Assembly: GCF_918741285.1 (NCBI RefSeq)
Contig: NZ_CAKKNC010000008.1
Span: 124,001 to 188,000, forward strand
DNA: 64,000 bases
Direction: 5' to 3'
Source of the DNA: Sphingobium sp. CECT 9361
GTDB taxonomy: Bacteria > Pseudomonadota > Alphaproteobacteria > Sphingomonadales > Sphingomonadaceae
Shown here: in pieces, positions 1-11,143 of the stretch
How positions within the stretch are numbered: the first letter of the stretch is position 1
Layout of the letters: each line of letters starts with the position of its first letter
Translations under genes and position numbers: made by a program
Notes under the pieces: model-generated
Seen by the model: only the letters and a program-made list of their open reading frames with translations
What the model was told of the DNA's origin: nothing
Database searches by the model: none

Positions 1-2716
1 GGCGGGCGTAACCATCGAAGCGGGGGCGGGCACCCATCAGCGCCATGGCTTGCGCGACCTGTGCGCCTTCGCTCTTGAGATTGTCGGTCCCCCACAGGAC
101 CATTGCGACGGTCTCGGGCAGATGGCCCGAGTCCGTCATGCTGCGTTCGATCAGGCGCTGCGCCTGTTCCGCGCCATCGCGCACGGCAAAGGCGGAGGGG
201 ATACGGAAGGGGTCGAAGCCGTGGATGTTGCGTCCGGTGGGGAGGATATCCGGGGTGCGGAGGATATCGCCGCCGGATACCGGGCGGATATATTTGCCGT
301 TCAGCGCATCGACGATGCCGTCGAGTTCGCCATTGGATGACAGTGCGATGTCGAGTGCGGCGAGTTCCTGCAGCAGCGGTGTGTCGGCAGCGATGGTGCC
401 ATCCATCAGGGCGATGACGGTTTCGCGATCCAGCGGGGTTTCGCGTGCGCTGGCTGAAGCGAGCAGCATTTCGATGCGCTCTTCGCGGGTCGCCGCTGCG
501 CCTGCAACATGCAGACCCTGCGGGATGAGTTCGCGCTCGATTTCGTAGAGGCGCGCGGCAAGGGTGGGAATGTCGGTGCCGTCGAGGTCCAGTGCGGTGG
601 CTTGCTCTGCAATGACATCGGCTAGGCCGGTCATGTCGTCGGCATCGTGATCTGCACCGCGCCAGCGATCGACCGAAGCCTTGAGATCGGCCAGCCCCTT
701 ATAGACGCCTGCATTGATGAGCGCGGGGGTGAGGTAGCTGATGAGTGTCGCGCCCGACCGACGCTTGGCGAGTACGCCTTCGGACGGATTGTTGGCGGCG
801 TAGAGATAGATGTTGGGCAAGTCGCCGATCAGGCGGTCCGGCCAGCACATCGCGCTGAGGCCCGTCTGCTTGCCGGGCATGAACTCCAGGCTGCCATGCG
901 TGCCGTAATGCAACACGGCATGGGCGCGGAAATCTTCGCGCAGCCAGCGGTAGAAAGCTGCAAAGGCGTGGGTCGGGGCGAAGCGGCCCTGGAACAGCAG
1001 CCGCATCGGATCGCCTTCGATGCCGATGGCAGGTTGAATGCCGACGAAGACATTGCCGAAGCGCGCGCCGAGGATCTGCACCGATGTGCTATCGGCCTGC
1101 AGCTTGCCGGGGGCCGGACCCCATTCGCGTTCGATATCGGCGAGATAGGTTTCATTGGCGACGATGCTATCCGCGCTGACCCGCGCGTGGACATTGCCAT
1201 CCGCGCCATAGCGGGCGGCATTGCCGTTGAGGATGGCGTCGCGCAGGGCGTCGACGCTGGCGGGGACATCGACCGTATAGCCTTCGCTGGCGAGGCGGCG
1301 CAGCGTGGCGTGGAGGGATTCGAACACGGCGAGGAATTGCGCGCTGCCGACTGCGCCTGCATTGGGCGGGAAGTTGAAGAGGACGATGGCTACGCGGCGC
1401 TCGGCGGTTTCGGCGCGGCGCAGTTCGATCATCTTGAGGACGCGACCCGCGAGGGTTTCGGCGCGTTCGCTGCAGGGTTGCATGGCGCGAACATCTCCGC
1501 CCGCAGGGAAGACGCAGCCGCGCGTGCAGCCGGTGCAGGGGGTGTCCGATCCGTCCGACCGGCCACCGAAGACCATCGGCACAGTGCCGCCGTCCAGTTC
1601 TGGAATGGCGACCATCATCGTGGATTCCAGGGGGAGCAGACCCTGACGGTTCGCGCCCCAGCTTTGCAGCGTCTGGAACTCAACCGGATGCGCGGCGATA
1701 TAGGGGCGGTCCAGCCGTGCGAGGATATCCTCGGCAGCGGCAGCGTCGTTATAGGCAGGGCCGCCGATCAGGCTGAAACCGGTGAGGTTTATTACGGCAT
1801 CGACCGTCGCATGACCGTCGCGCATGAACAGCGTTTCGATGGCGGGACGTCCATCCAGACCGCCGGTGAAGGCGGGAATGACATTGAGGCCGCGCGCTTC
1901 AAGCGCTGCGATTACGCCGTCGTAATGGCCCGCATCCTTGGCCAGCACATAGGAACGCAGCATCAGGACGCCAACGGCGCCGGTCGCGTTGCGCTTCATC
2001 GGCAGGTCGGATGCCAGCTTGCTCATTCGCTGCTTGAGCGCAGGATGATAGACGCCGACATCGGGATATTCGCGCGGGGCTACGGCCTTCATCATCGCCC
2101 GCAGCGGCTGGCGCGGCCCGGCGGCATAGCGCCCGATCAGCGCGCGGATCAGGTCGACCACATTGTCGTCCGACCCGGCCAGCCAATATTGCAGCGTTAG
2201 GAAGTAAGCCCTTACGTCCTGCGCGGTGCCGGGGATGAAGCGGAGGATCTTGGGCAGGCGGCGCAGCATCGTCATCTGTTTCGCGCCGGAGCTGGCGCCG
2301 GGCTTGGACGATCCGCGCAGCTTCTTGAGCAGTGCGAGCGGGCCGCTGGCGGGCTTGTCCATGCGATAATCGCCCAGCCGGGTCAGCTTCACGATTTCGG
2401 TGCCGGACATCAGGCCGACCATCGCATCGCAGTCTTCGCGGCGTGCGGTCAGATCGGGGAGGACGGCGTTGATGTGGTCTTCCAGAAACAGCATGGTGCA
2501 CAGGATGATGTCGCCGCGCGCAATGTCGGCGCGGGCAGCGGCCAGCGTTTCGGGCTTTTCCTCCCAGTCGGCGGCGGCGTGGAAGCCGATGCTGATGTTC
2601 TGGCCCGCTGCAGCAAATTGTGCTTCGGCGCGGCGGACGGCACCCGACAGGTGATTGTCCAGCGTGACGATGACGACGCGGACGGGGGGCGTGGGGGAGG
2701 AAGCTTCAGCGCGCAT
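1..2716 (-). CDS. bchH: Magnesium chelatase large subunit BchH (partial, runs off left edge)
   Basis: This is the cobaltochelatase-like subunit that binds protoporphyrin IX and inserts Mg2+ with BchI and BchD, the first committed step of bacteriochlorophyll synthesis. I chose the ATG at 2716-2714, which overlaps the bchB stop codon by 11 bases. The translation begins [20 protein letters not shown], as in the family. Near residues 70-120 it shows the BchH-like stretch [17 protein letters not shown]. About 905 codons are visible with no stop; BchH is normally about 1,200 residues, so the C-terminal quarter lies left of the window. At the edge the frame still reads [18 protein letters not shown], typical of the chelatase. 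It is the last visible gene of the bchF-N-B-H operon and should be translationally coupled to bchB. Confidence 0.95.
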   Translation of the reverse strand, partial: MRAEASSPTPPVRVVIVTLDNHLSGAVRRAEAQFAAAGQNISIGFHAAADWEEKPETLAAARADIARGDIILCTMLFLEDHINAVLPDLTARREDCDAMVGLMSGTEIVKLTRLGDYRMDKPASGPLALLKKLRGSSKPGASSGAKQMTMLRRLPKILRFIPGTAQDVRAYFLTLQYWLAGSDDNVVDLIRALIGRYAAGPRQPLRAMMKAVAPREYPDVGVYHPALKQRMSKLASDLPMKRNATGAVGVLMLRSYVLAKDAGHYDGVIAALEARGLNVIPAFTGGLDGRPAIETLFMRDGHATVDAVINLTGFSLIGGPAYNDAAAAEDILARLDRPYIAAHPVEFQTLQSWGANRQGLLPLESTMMVAIPELDGGTVPMVFGGRSDGSDTPCTGCTRGCVFPAGGDVRAMQPCSERAETLAGRVLKMIELRRAETAERRVAIVLFNFPPNAGAVGSAQFLAVFESLHATLRRLASEGYTVDVPASVDALRDAILNGNAARYGADGNVHARVSADSIVANETYLADIEREWGPAPGKLQADSTSVQILGARFGNVFVGIQPAIGIEGDPMRLLFQGRFAPTHAFAAFYRWLREDFRAHAVLHYGTHGSLEFMPGKQTGLSAMCWPDRLIGDLPNIYLYAANNPSEGVLAKRRSGATLISYLTPALINAGVYKGLADLKASVDRWRGADHDADDMTGLADVIAEQATALDLDGTDIPTLAARLYEIERELIPQGLHVAGAAATREERIEMLLASASARETPLDRETVIALMDGTIAADTPLLQELAALDIALSSNGELDGIVDALNGKYIRPVSGGDILRTPDILPTGRNIHGFDPFRIPSAFAVRDGAEQAQRLIERSMTDSGHLPETVAMVLWGTDNLKSEGAQVAQAMALMGARPRFDGYAR

Positions 2717-4298
2717 AATGGGCCTTCGCATCATAGAGTGTCTCGAGCGTGATAGCGGCGAGACCCTGCTCGGTGGCGAAACGCTCGGTATTCCGACGCG
2801 CTTTCCCCCGAACGAAGAACGGGATTTTCAGCAATTCCTTTTCGGCTTCGGCGGACCAAACTCCATTCAAACCGCCGTTCGTCCCGAGCGTAGTCGAGGG
2901 ACTTTCCGCTGCGCCCGGTATCGGTCCCTCGACTTCGCTCGGGACGAACGGGGAGGGGGTGGCCAGGGCGACACGCCCGTGGCCCAGATGGCTGGCACCC
3001 GCGCTGTCGCTAAATTCGAAATCGTCGCGGAACATGGTGAGCAGATGCTCTTCCAGTCCCATGACGAGCGGATGGACCCAGGTGTCGAAGAGGACGTTCG
3101 CGCCTTCGAACCCCATTTGCGGGCTGTAGCGCGCGGGAAAATCCTGCACATGGACCGGCGCGGAAATGACGGCGCAGGGGATGCGCAGGCGCTTGGCGAT
3201 GTGGCGCTCCATCTGTGTGCCGAGTACCAGTTCGGGCTGCAGGGCGGCTATGGCGTCTTCGACTTCCAGATAATCGTCGGTGATGAGTGGTTCGACGCCG
3301 TAGAGCTTGGCCGCGTCACGCAGGTCGCGAGCGAATTCGCGGTTGTAGCAGCCGAGGCCGACGACGGTGAAACCCAGTTCGTCGCGCGCTACGCGGGCAG
3401 CGGCAATGGCATGGGTGGCGTCGCCGAAGATGAAGACGCGCTTTGCGGTAAGATAGGTCGAATCGACCGAGCGGCTCCACCAGGGGAGGCGGGAGTCATC
3501 CAGCGCCAGGGCTGCATCGACGTCTGCGATTGCGGCGACTTCGCGGATGAAATCCTTGGTCGCGCCATAGCCGATGGGGACGGTGCGGACGGTCTTTTGG
3601 CCGAAGGTCTTTTCCAGCCAGCGGACGGCAGTATCGCCGATTTCGGGGTAGAGGAGGATGTTGAAATCCGCTTCTCCGATCCGCACGATGTCGGCGGGCG
3701 AAGCACTCAGCGGTGCGGTAAGATGGACGTCGATGCCCATGCTGTCGAGCAGGCGCGTGATCTCGATGATGTCGTCGCGATGGCGGAAACCCAGCGCCGT
3801 GGGGCCGAGCAGATTGGCGCGTGGGCGACGGTTTTCACGGGGGGCGGGGTGCGCATCCTTGTCGGCCAGTTTGCGTACGATCTGGTAGAAGGTTTCGGCC
3901 GCGCCCCAGTTTTCCTTGCGCTGATAACTGGGCAGTTCGAGCGGAATGACCGGAATCGGCAGGCGCATCGCATCGGTGAGCCCCGCCGGATCGTCCTGAA
4001 TAAGTTCGGCGGTGCAGGACGCGCCGACGATCATCGCTTGCGGTTGATAACGGGCATAGGCTTCGCGGGCTGCTGTCTGGAAGAGTTCGGCAGTGTCCTT
4101 GCCGAGGTCGCGCGCCTGAAAGGTTGTGTAGGTGACGGGCGGGCGCTTGCCGCGCCGTTCGATCATCGTGAAGAGGAGGTCGGCATAGGTGTCGCCCTGC
4201 GGCGCGTGCAGGACATAATGCAGACCTTCCATCGCGGTGGCGATCCGCATGGCCCCGACATGGGGCGGGCCTTCATATGTCCAGACGGTCAGTTGCAT
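2706..4298 (-). CDS. bchB: Light-independent protochlorophyllide reductase subunit B
   Basis: BchB pairs with BchN to form the catalytic component of dark-operative protochlorophyllide oxidoreductase, which receives electrons from BchL. The 530-residue product starts [20 protein letters not shown]. It keeps Asp36 in PQGDTYAD and Cys95 in VGASCTAEL, the known cluster ligand and conserved residues of BchB. The C-terminal domain [18 protein letters not shown] is intact. Between roughly residues 447 and 475 is a foreign-looking linker, [18 protein letters not shown] and onward, encoded by a palindromic repeat inserted in frame (see the repeat at 2875-2951). The insertion lies in a variable linker before the C-terminal domain, so activity is probably kept. 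The gene follows bchN after a 139-base gap carrying another palindrome, and overlaps bchH. Confidence 0.97.
   Translation of the reverse strand: MQLTVWTYEGPPHVGAMRIATAMEGLHYVLHAPQGDTYADLLFTMIERRGKRPPVTYTTFQARDLGKDTAELFQTAAREAYARYQPQAMIVGASCTAELIQDDPAGLTDAMRLPIPVIPLELPSYQRKENWGAAETFYQIVRKLADKDAHPAPRENRRPRANLLGPTALGFRHRDDIIEITRLLDSMGIDVHLTAPLSASPADIVRIGEADFNILLYPEIGDTAVRWLEKTFGQKTVRTVPIGYGATKDFIREVAAIADVDAALALDDSRLPWWSRSVDSTYLTAKRVFIFGDATHAIAAARVARDELGFTVVGLGCYNREFARDLRDAAKLYGVEPLITDDYLEVEDAIAALQPELVLGTQMERHIAKRLRIPCAVISAPVHVQDFPARYSPQMGFEGANVLFDTWVHPLVMGLEEHLLTMFRDDFEFSDSAGASHLGHGRVALATPSPFVPSEVEGPIPGAAESPSTTLGTNGGLNGVWSAEAEKELLKIPFFVRGKARRNTERFATEQGLAAITLETLYDAKAHYAR
2875..2951. repeat. Palindromic repeat inserted in frame within bchB
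   Basis: Two 28-base arms (2875-2902 and 2924-2951) are inverted copies of each other with one mismatch, around a 21-base loop. The core of each arm is GTCCCGAGCG(T/A)AGTCGAGGGAC. The arms resemble short intergenic palindromes that I associate with sphingomonad genomes. Here the element lies inside the bchB reading frame without breaking it, like Rickettsia palindromic elements. Family membership is from memory; the inverted repeat itself is directly visible. Confidence 0.9.
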
Positions 4299-4316
4299 GT
4301 TGCACCCGCCTCTGTT

Positions 4317-4410
4317 CCGTTCGCCCTGAGCCTGTCGAAGGGCTTTCCTTCTCGTTCAGGCAGACGAGTAACAAGGAAGTGAAAGGCTTCGACAAGCTCA
4401 GCCCGAACGG
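4317..4410. repeat. Palindromic repeat between bchN and bchB
   Basis: The left arm (about 4317-4346, starting CCGTTCGCCCTGAGCCTGTC) and right arm (4381-4410) are imperfect inverted copies. Nested inside are shorter complementary pieces, CCTTCTCGT with ACGAGTAACAAGG. The mRNA should fold into a long hairpin between the bchN stop and the bchB start. It is related in sequence to the element inside bchB but not identical. It could protect the upstream message or attenuate transcription; nothing here shows which. Confidence 0.8.
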
Positions 4411-4437
4411 AGGAGAGAATGTGCTGAACCATCATCC

Positions 4438-6245
<1,808 letters not shown>

Positions 6246-6300
6246 CCGTTCCCGCCTCTGCTTTCGTTATGGCAGAAGAGTAGGTCAGCGTCGTGTAAAG

Positions 6301-6318
6301 TGTCAACTAAATTAGACA
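6301..6318. promoter_or_regulatory. PpsR/CrtJ box, perfect TGT-N12-ACA
   Basis: The sequence TGTCAACTAAATTAGACA matches the known PpsR/CrtJ palindrome exactly, with the usual extended TGTCA half-site. It lies 56 bases upstream of bchF in the bchF-ppaA intergenic region. A second perfect box starts 62 bases away, about six helical turns, which fits cooperative binding of PpsR tetramers. Confidence 0.8.
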
Positions 6319-6362
6319 TCCAAAAATATTTACACATGCTGCGGTGCGGCATCGTTCCTTGT

Positions 6363-6380
6363 TGTCAAGTTCGCTTAACA
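6363..6380. promoter_or_regulatory. Second PpsR/CrtJ box, perfect TGT-N12-ACA
   Basis: TGTCAAGTTCGCTTAACA matches the PpsR/CrtJ consensus exactly. It lies between bchF and the chosen ppaA start, in phase with the box at 6301-6318. Together they could control both bchF and ppaA. Confidence 0.75.
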
Positions 6381-6467
6381 GGCATACCATTCGAGTCGGC
6401 AGGGGAGCCAGACGGGCAACTCGAGCTTGCAGCCAACAAGGCTGTCGCCTGGCTAGGAGAGTCCGGG

Positions 6468-7364
6468 ATGTCGTCGATGCTTGGTTTGGCAAGGTCATCG
6501 CAACCCGCTAACCGCGGTGACTTCCAGCGACGTATAGACAGCGCACAAAGCCTTCCGGCCTTTCAGGTCCGCCTGGGTCACGACCATGACTTTTCCATTA
6601 CGAAGCTGATCGAGGGCGAAATAATTCCGCGGTTGCTCGTCGCCCATGCAACCGATGCGCCTCCCCTGGTTTCGGTCGATGGCATGGACACCATCACGCA
6701 GGATGAAGTTGAAGCGTTTGCGCCGCTTTCCCTGCGCGTGGAGGCAGCCGATCTGCTGGATCGCGTCGAAGCGATCCTCGCTCGTGGCGTGTCAGTGGAA
6801 ACGCTGATGGTCGATCTTCTGGCCCCGACGGCGCGGTTGCTGGGCGAATATTGGAAGCGCGACGAATGTGATTTCGTTGAAGTAACAATGGGTTTGTGGC
6901 GGCTGCAGGAAATTGTCCACGAAATCTCCGCACGAACGCCCGCTGCCCGTCAATGTGCCGCCGGAGGGCGCCGCGCGTTGATCGCGTCGATGCCCGGTGA
7001 CAAGCATAGCTTCGGCGCGCTGCTGCTGGACGAAATGTTTATCCGCGACTCTTGGATAACCGACCGGTTAAGCGAGGTGACCACTGCGGAACTGTTGGGC
7101 CGGGTAAGCGAGGAATGGTTCGATTTTGTCGGATTGACGATTGGCTATGATTACCATATCGGAGCGCTGCCCACGACCATAAAGGGGCTTCGGAGCGTAT
7201 CTCGCAATCCGCGGTTGTGCATAATGGTTGGAGGGCCCACGTTCGTTAATAATCCTGACCTCGCGGCACAAGTGGGTGCTGACGGTACTGCCCCTGATGC
7301 AAAGCTGGCGGTCAAGCTGGCGGGGAAATTGGTTGCTACCCATGAAAGGGAGGCAACTTACTGA
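6468..7364 (+). CDS. ppaA: PpaA/AerR-type B12-binding antirepressor
   Basis: PpaA/AerR proteins bind cobalamin and modulate the repressor PpsR/CrtJ, linking light and B12 to photosynthesis gene expression. The 298-residue product has a helical N-terminal part and a C-terminal Rossmann-like cobalamin-binding domain (about 165-285), with PGDKHSFGALLLDEMF holding the conserved histidine and MVGGPTFVNNPDLAAQVGAD near the end. The frame is open from a GTG at 6300, but that start would sit on the PpsR box. I chose the ATG at 6468 because AGGAGA lies seven bases upstream. It is followed 34 bases later by ppsR, the usual order in phototrophic Proteobacteria. Confidence 0.9.
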   Translation: MSSMLGLARSSQPANRGDFQRRIDSAQSLPAFQVRLGHDHDFSITKLIEGEIIPRLLVAHATDAPPLVSVDGMDTITQDEVEAFAPLSLRVEAADLLDRVEAILARGVSVETLMVDLLAPTARLLGEYWKRDECDFVEVTMGLWRLQEIVHEISARTPAARQCAAGGRRALIASMPGDKHSFGALLLDEMFIRDSWITDRLSEVTTAELLGRVSEEWFDFVGLTIGYDYHIGALPTTIKGLRSVSRNPRLCIMVGGPTFVNNPDLAAQVGADGTAPDAKLAVKLAGKLVATHEREATY

Positions 7365-7398
7365 GTTAGTTGTCTTTCGGGAGCTAAGCACCGCGTCG

Positions 7399-8820
7399 AT
7401 GAACAGGCACAATCCTAACGCCCTGACGAGTGCATTTGCGTTCCCCGATGCGCTGTCTGGGATGTTGTCGGGCGATGTCACGTCTGCATTGCTTGCATCG
7501 GTGGGCGATGTGGCCTTTGTGCTGGACGATAAGGGCGTCATTCTCGACGTTGCCGTCTCCAATCCCGAATTGCTGCGATATGGCTTCGCCGGTTGGGTGG
7601 GGAAGGCATGGATCGATACCGTCAGTAGCGAAAGCCGGGAAAAGATCGCCGAATTGCTGACGCACGGCCATGCGATGCAGTGGCGGCAAGTCAATCATCC
7701 GACGGGCGCAGGCGAAATTCCGGTGCGGTATATGCTGTCCGGCACCGGCACAGGTGGGCGCTCCATCGCAATCGGTCGCGATATGTTGAGCGCGGCGGCT
7801 ATCCAGCAGCGCTTGCTCCAGACGCAGCAATCGCTCGAACGCGATTATGTGCGGCTGCGTCAGGCCGAAGCGCGCTATCGCTTGCTGTTCGATATGGCAT
7901 CCGAACCTGTGTTGATCGTCGATGCAGGCACGCGACGGATTACCGAAGCTAATCCTGCCGCCGAGCGCCTTTTGGGTGTGAAGGAAGGCGGACTGTCCAA
8001 TCAGCCTGTCAGCAGTATATTGGATGCCGCAGACCGCGAAGCCTTTATCGCGCATCTGGGCGCTGCAGGTGTCGTCGATGACGTTGCGCCCGTGATGGGC
8101 CATCTGGCCAACAGCATGATCGAAGCGCAATTTTCCGCGCGGCTTTTCCGGCAGGGCCGCACCGCACTTGTGCTGGTGCGCATCGAAGTGGTCGATGGCG
8201 CACGGGAGCCGACCAAGCAGGATGCGATATTGGGCAATATCGTCGAGCGGATGCCCGATGCGTTCGTTTTGGCGGATGGCGATCTCAACATTCTGACCGC
8301 CAACGAAGCATTCGTCGAATTGAGCGAAATGCCAGTGGCGGACCGGGTGGCGGGCGAAAATCTGGGTTCTTGGCTGGGGCGTCCCGGAATCGATCTCGAC
8401 CTGATCGTCAACCAATTGCGCGAACATGGATCGGTGCGCAATGTTGCAACGATTGTGCGCGGTTCGGCAGGCGGACAGGAAGAAGTCGAAGTGTCGGGCG
8501 TGATGGCGCCGATGGACGATGGCATTTGCTTTGGCTTCACGATCCGCAATGTCGGGCGCCGTGTACGGACATTGGCGCCGGTCGAGCGGGACTTGCCGCG
8601 CTCGGTCGATCAGCTCACCGAACTGGTCGGGCGGATGCCGCTTAAGGACATCGTGCGTGAAAGTACCGATCTGATCGAGCGTCTGTGTATCGAGGCGGCA
8701 TTGACGTTCACCTCCGACAATCGGGCTTCTGCTGCGGAAATATTGGGGCTTAGCCGCCAGAGTCTCTACTCGAAATTGCACCGGCATGGGCTGGGCAATC
8801 TGGTACCTGCCAGCAACTGA
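7399..8820 (+). CDS. ppsR: PpsR/CrtJ transcriptional repressor
   Basis: PpsR is the redox-responsive repressor of bacteriochlorophyll, carotenoid and antenna genes. The 473-residue protein has N-terminal and central PAS domains (about 30-140, 160-270 and 285-390) joined by a helical Q-linker (QTQQSLERDYVRLRQAEARY), and ends in a Fis-type helix-turn-helix ASAAEILGLSRQSLYSKLHR. A cysteine in LIERLCIEAAL matches the HTH-proximal redox cysteine of Rhodobacter PpsR. I see no equivalent of the second regulatory cysteine between the PAS domains; the only other cysteine is in DDGICFGF. I start at the ATG of MNRHNPNALTS because the upstream in-frame extension overlaps ppaA and is unlike the family. 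Confidence 0.93.
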   Translation: MNRHNPNALTSAFAFPDALSGMLSGDVTSALLASVGDVAFVLDDKGVILDVAVSNPELLRYGFAGWVGKAWIDTVSSESREKIAELLTHGHAMQWRQVNHPTGAGEIPVRYMLSGTGTGGRSIAIGRDMLSAAAIQQRLLQTQQSLERDYVRLRQAEARYRLLFDMASEPVLIVDAGTRRITEANPAAERLLGVKEGGLSNQPVSSILDAADREAFIAHLGAAGVVDDVAPVMGHLANSMIEAQFSARLFRQGRTALVLVRIEVVDGAREPTKQDAILGNIVERMPDAFVLADGDLNILTANEAFVELSEMPVADRVAGENLGSWLGRPGIDLDLIVNQLREHGSVRNVATIVRGSAGGQEEVEVSGVMAPMDDGICFGFTIRNVGRRVRTLAPVERDLPRSVDQLTELVGRMPLKDIVRESTDLIERLCIEAALTFTSDNRASAAEILGLSRQSLYSKLHRHGLGNLVPASN

Positions 8821-8850
8821 TCCGCTGCGCGTCGTTTTCGATGTTATGAG

Positions 8851-8868
8851 TGTCAATTCTGTTTGACG
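8851..8868. promoter_or_regulatory. Near-consensus PpsR/CrtJ box before bchG
   Basis: TGTCAATTCTGTTTGACG matches TGT-N12-ACA except the last base and keeps the palindrome TGTCA-N8-TGACG. It lies 30 bases upstream of the bchG start, where a repressor would block the promoter of the bchG-bchP operon. Confidence 0.55.
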
Positions 8869-8897
8869 ACATGGTATGTCAGGCATAGCTTGCACAT

Positions 8898-9806
8898 ATG
8901 GCGCAGACACTCCCCACCGCCTCGGCGACACCCATTCCGGCCCCACGTGATGTGCTGGAATTGCTCAAACCTATCACCTGGTTTCCGCCGATCTGGGCGT
9001 TTATGTGCGGCGTCGTCTCCTCCGGCGCGCCCATATCCGAACGCTGGCCGTTCTTTTGCGCCGGGATTTTGCTGACAGGACCGCTGGTGTGCGGGACCAG
9101 CCAAGCGGTGAACGACTGGTTCGACCGGCATGTCGATGCGATCAATGAGCCGAAGCGGCCGATCCCTTCGGGGCGGATTGCTGGCAACTGGGGTCTGCGG
9201 ATCGCCATCATCGGCTCGCTGCTGTCGCTGATCGTGGCATGGGCGACCGGGCCGTGGGTGTTCGCGGCGACATGTCTGGGTGTCCAGTGCGCCTGGGCCT
9301 ATAGCGCGCCCCCTGCGCGACTTAAGGTAAGCGGCATCTGGGGACCGGCGGTGGTGGCGCTCACCTATGAAGGGCTGACATGGTTTACGGGGGCCGCGGT
9401 CATGGCGGGTTCCTTGCCCTCGGTGCCGGTGCTCATCGTTCTGACGCTGTATAGCGCAGGGGCGTTCGGCATCATGACGCTAAACGATTTCAAAGCAGTA
9501 GAGGGCGATCGTGCTATGGGCATACGGTCGTTGCCGGCTGTTATGGGAGTGGACCCGGCGGCGCGGCTGGCCTGCATCATCATGGCCGCGCCGCAAGTGA
9601 TCGTCGTGGCGCTGCTGGCGCAATGGGGACATGCGGTCGTTGCCGCTATCGTGGCGGCGTTGCTGGTGGGGCAATTGGGGCTGATGATCCGCCTGCTGCG
9701 CGATCCGCTCAAGCACACGCCGTGGTATAATGCCACCGGCACGACGCTTTATGTATTTGGCATGTTGGCGTCGGCTTTTGGTCTCGGCGGAGCATGGGGG
9801 CTGTGA
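8898..9806 (+). CDS. bchG: Bacteriochlorophyll synthase (esterifying prenyltransferase)
   Basis: BchG attaches a geranylgeranyl or phytyl chain to bacteriochlorophyllide a in the membrane. The 302-residue protein belongs to the UbiA superfamily. It shows the first Asp-rich motif in DRHVDAINEPKRPIPSGRI (about residues 76-94) and the second in LNDFKAVEGDRAMGIRSLP (about 195-213). About eight or nine hydrophobic helices cover the chain. It opens the plus-strand operon bchG, PucC-like, bchP, tspO, in which the genes overlap, and lies just downstream of a near-consensus PpsR box. Confidence 0.96.
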   Translation: MAQTLPTASATPIPAPRDVLELLKPITWFPPIWAFMCGVVSSGAPISERWPFFCAGILLTGPLVCGTSQAVNDWFDRHVDAINEPKRPIPSGRIAGNWGLRIAIIGSLLSLIVAWATGPWVFAATCLGVQCAWAYSAPPARLKVSGIWGPAVVALTYEGLTWFTGAAVMAGSLPSVPVLIVLTLYSAGAFGIMTLNDFKAVEGDRAMGIRSLPAVMGVDPAARLACIIMAAPQVIVVALLAQWGHAVVAAIVAALLVGQLGLMIRLLRDPLKHTPWYNATGTTLYVFGMLASAFGLGGAWGL

Positions 9807-11143
9807 AGGTCGTGCAGCCCGCACCTCCGCTCGGCTGGGTTGGCATCGTCCGCATGGGGCTGGTGCAAAGTGCCATTGGCGCCATCGTGATGTTGGCGAC
9901 ATCGCTGCTCAATCGCGTGATGGTGGTCGAATATGCGCTGCCCGCTGCGCTGCCTGCAGGGCTTGTAGCGTGGCATTATGCCGTCCAATTGTCGCGCCCG
10001 GCATGGGGCCATAAGTCCGACAAGGGGCGTCAGCGGACGCCATGGATCATCGGCGGTATGGGAATGTTGGCGCTTGGCGCCTTGCTGGCGGTGGATGCGC
10101 TGACGCTGCTCACCGACCGACAGGTGTCGGGTTATTTGCTGATGGTCGTGGCATTTTCGATGATCGGCGCGGGTGTCGGCGCGGCAGGGACTTCACTGCT
10201 GGCGCTGCTGGCCACGCGCGTTGCGCCTGAACGGAGGGCCGCGGCGGCATCGATCACCTGGATCATGATGATTTCCGGCATCGTTATCACGGCGGGGGTC
10301 GCTGGCAGCCTCCTTGACCCCTTCTCGCTACCTCGCCTTGCGATGGTTTCGGGTGGTGTAGCGCTGTCGGCCTTTCTGCTGTCGATCATTGCGATCTGGG
10401 GTATCGAAGGCGAAGCTGCACCCGTCGCGCGACGTCGCGATGCGCCCGCGCCCGATTTCCGCGCTGCCATTGCAGACATTCTGGCGGATGACGATGCCCG
10501 CCGGTTCACGCTGTTCATTTTCCTCTCGATGTTGGCCTATTCGATGCAGGATCTGATCCTGGAACCCTTTGCGGGCCTCTTGTTCGCCATGACGCCCGGG
10601 CAATCGACTCAGCTATCGGGTGTGCAGCATGGTGGCGTGTTGGCGGGTATGATCCTTGTCGGTGTCGGCGGCAGCTATTTCGGGCGTTCGCCCGCGGCGC
10701 TCCGCTTGTGGATTTTCGCCGGATGCCTTGGATCGGCGATGGCGCTGCTCGGCCTCTCCATTGCGGCGCGGGTGGGCGAGGGCTGGCCGCTCGCCGCGAA
10801 TGTCGCGTTTCTGGGCTTTGCCAACGGAATGTTTGCGGTCGCTGCGATCGGCACGATGATGGCCTTGGCGGGTGCAGGTGGCGGCGCAGATACTGGCCCG
10901 CGCGAAGGCGTGCGCATGGGCGTGTGGGGCGCTGCACAGGCCATAGCCTTTGGTCTGGGCGGATTGACCGGCGCAGTCGGCGTCGATGTCGCCCGCGCTT
11001 TGGGCGGATCGACCGAGCGCGCGTTCACGATGGTGTTCGGAGTGGAGGCGATGCTGTTCCTCGGCGCTGCATGGTTGGCGCTCCACGTCGCGCGCCCGTC
11101 GCGCCCGGCAATCACACAGCTTGCAGGAAAGTTGGCGACATGA
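9794..11143 (+). CDS. PucC/LhaA-like MFS protein of the photosynthesis cluster
   Basis: This 449-residue, roughly 12-helix MFS protein belongs to the PucC/LhaA/Bch2 group, which is needed for assembly of light-harvesting complexes or delivery of bacteriochlorophyll. Supporting features are the family-like N-terminus PPLGWVGIVRMGLVQSAIGA, the loop SRPAWGHKSDKGRQRTPWI typical of PucC, and the position between bchG and bchP where this subfamily usually sits. It overlaps the bchG stop by 13 bases and the bchP start by ATGA. I give no gene symbol because pucC, lhaA and bch2 cannot be told apart here. Confidence 0.88.
   Translation: MGAVKVVQPAPPLGWVGIVRMGLVQSAIGAIVMLATSLLNRVMVVEYALPAALPAGLVAWHYAVQLSRPAWGHKSDKGRQRTPWIIGGMGMLALGALLAVDALTLLTDRQVSGYLLMVVAFSMIGAGVGAAGTSLLALLATRVAPERRAAAASITWIMMISGIVITAGVAGSLLDPFSLPRLAMVSGGVALSAFLLSIIAIWGIEGEAAPVARRRDAPAPDFRAAIADILADDDARRFTLFIFLSMLAYSMQDLILEPFAGLLFAMTPGQSTQLSGVQHGGVLAGMILVGVGGSYFGRSPAALRLWIFAGCLGSAMALLGLSIAARVGEGWPLAANVAFLGFANGMFAVAAIGTMMALAGAGGGADTGPREGVRMGVWGAAQAIAFGLGGLTGAVGVDVARALGGSTERAFTMVFGVEAMLFLGAAWLALHVARPSRPAITQLAGKLAT

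Noticed and set aside
647..2200. 517-codon plus-strand open frame opposite bchH
   Set aside because: It mirrors the bchH codon pattern in GC-rich DNA; the bchH frame has clear homology and this one has none.
2655..4382. 575-codon plus-strand frame opposite bchB
   Set aside because: Antisense shadow of bchB; no domain, signal or ribosome site.
8877..8896. Second PpsR box (TGT...ACA) just before bchG
   Set aside because: The spacer is 14 bases instead of 12, so it does not fit the consensus.
7384..8946. 520-codon minus-strand frame opposite ppsR
   Set aside because: Antisense shadow; it also covers the bchG promoter box and has no recognisable motif.
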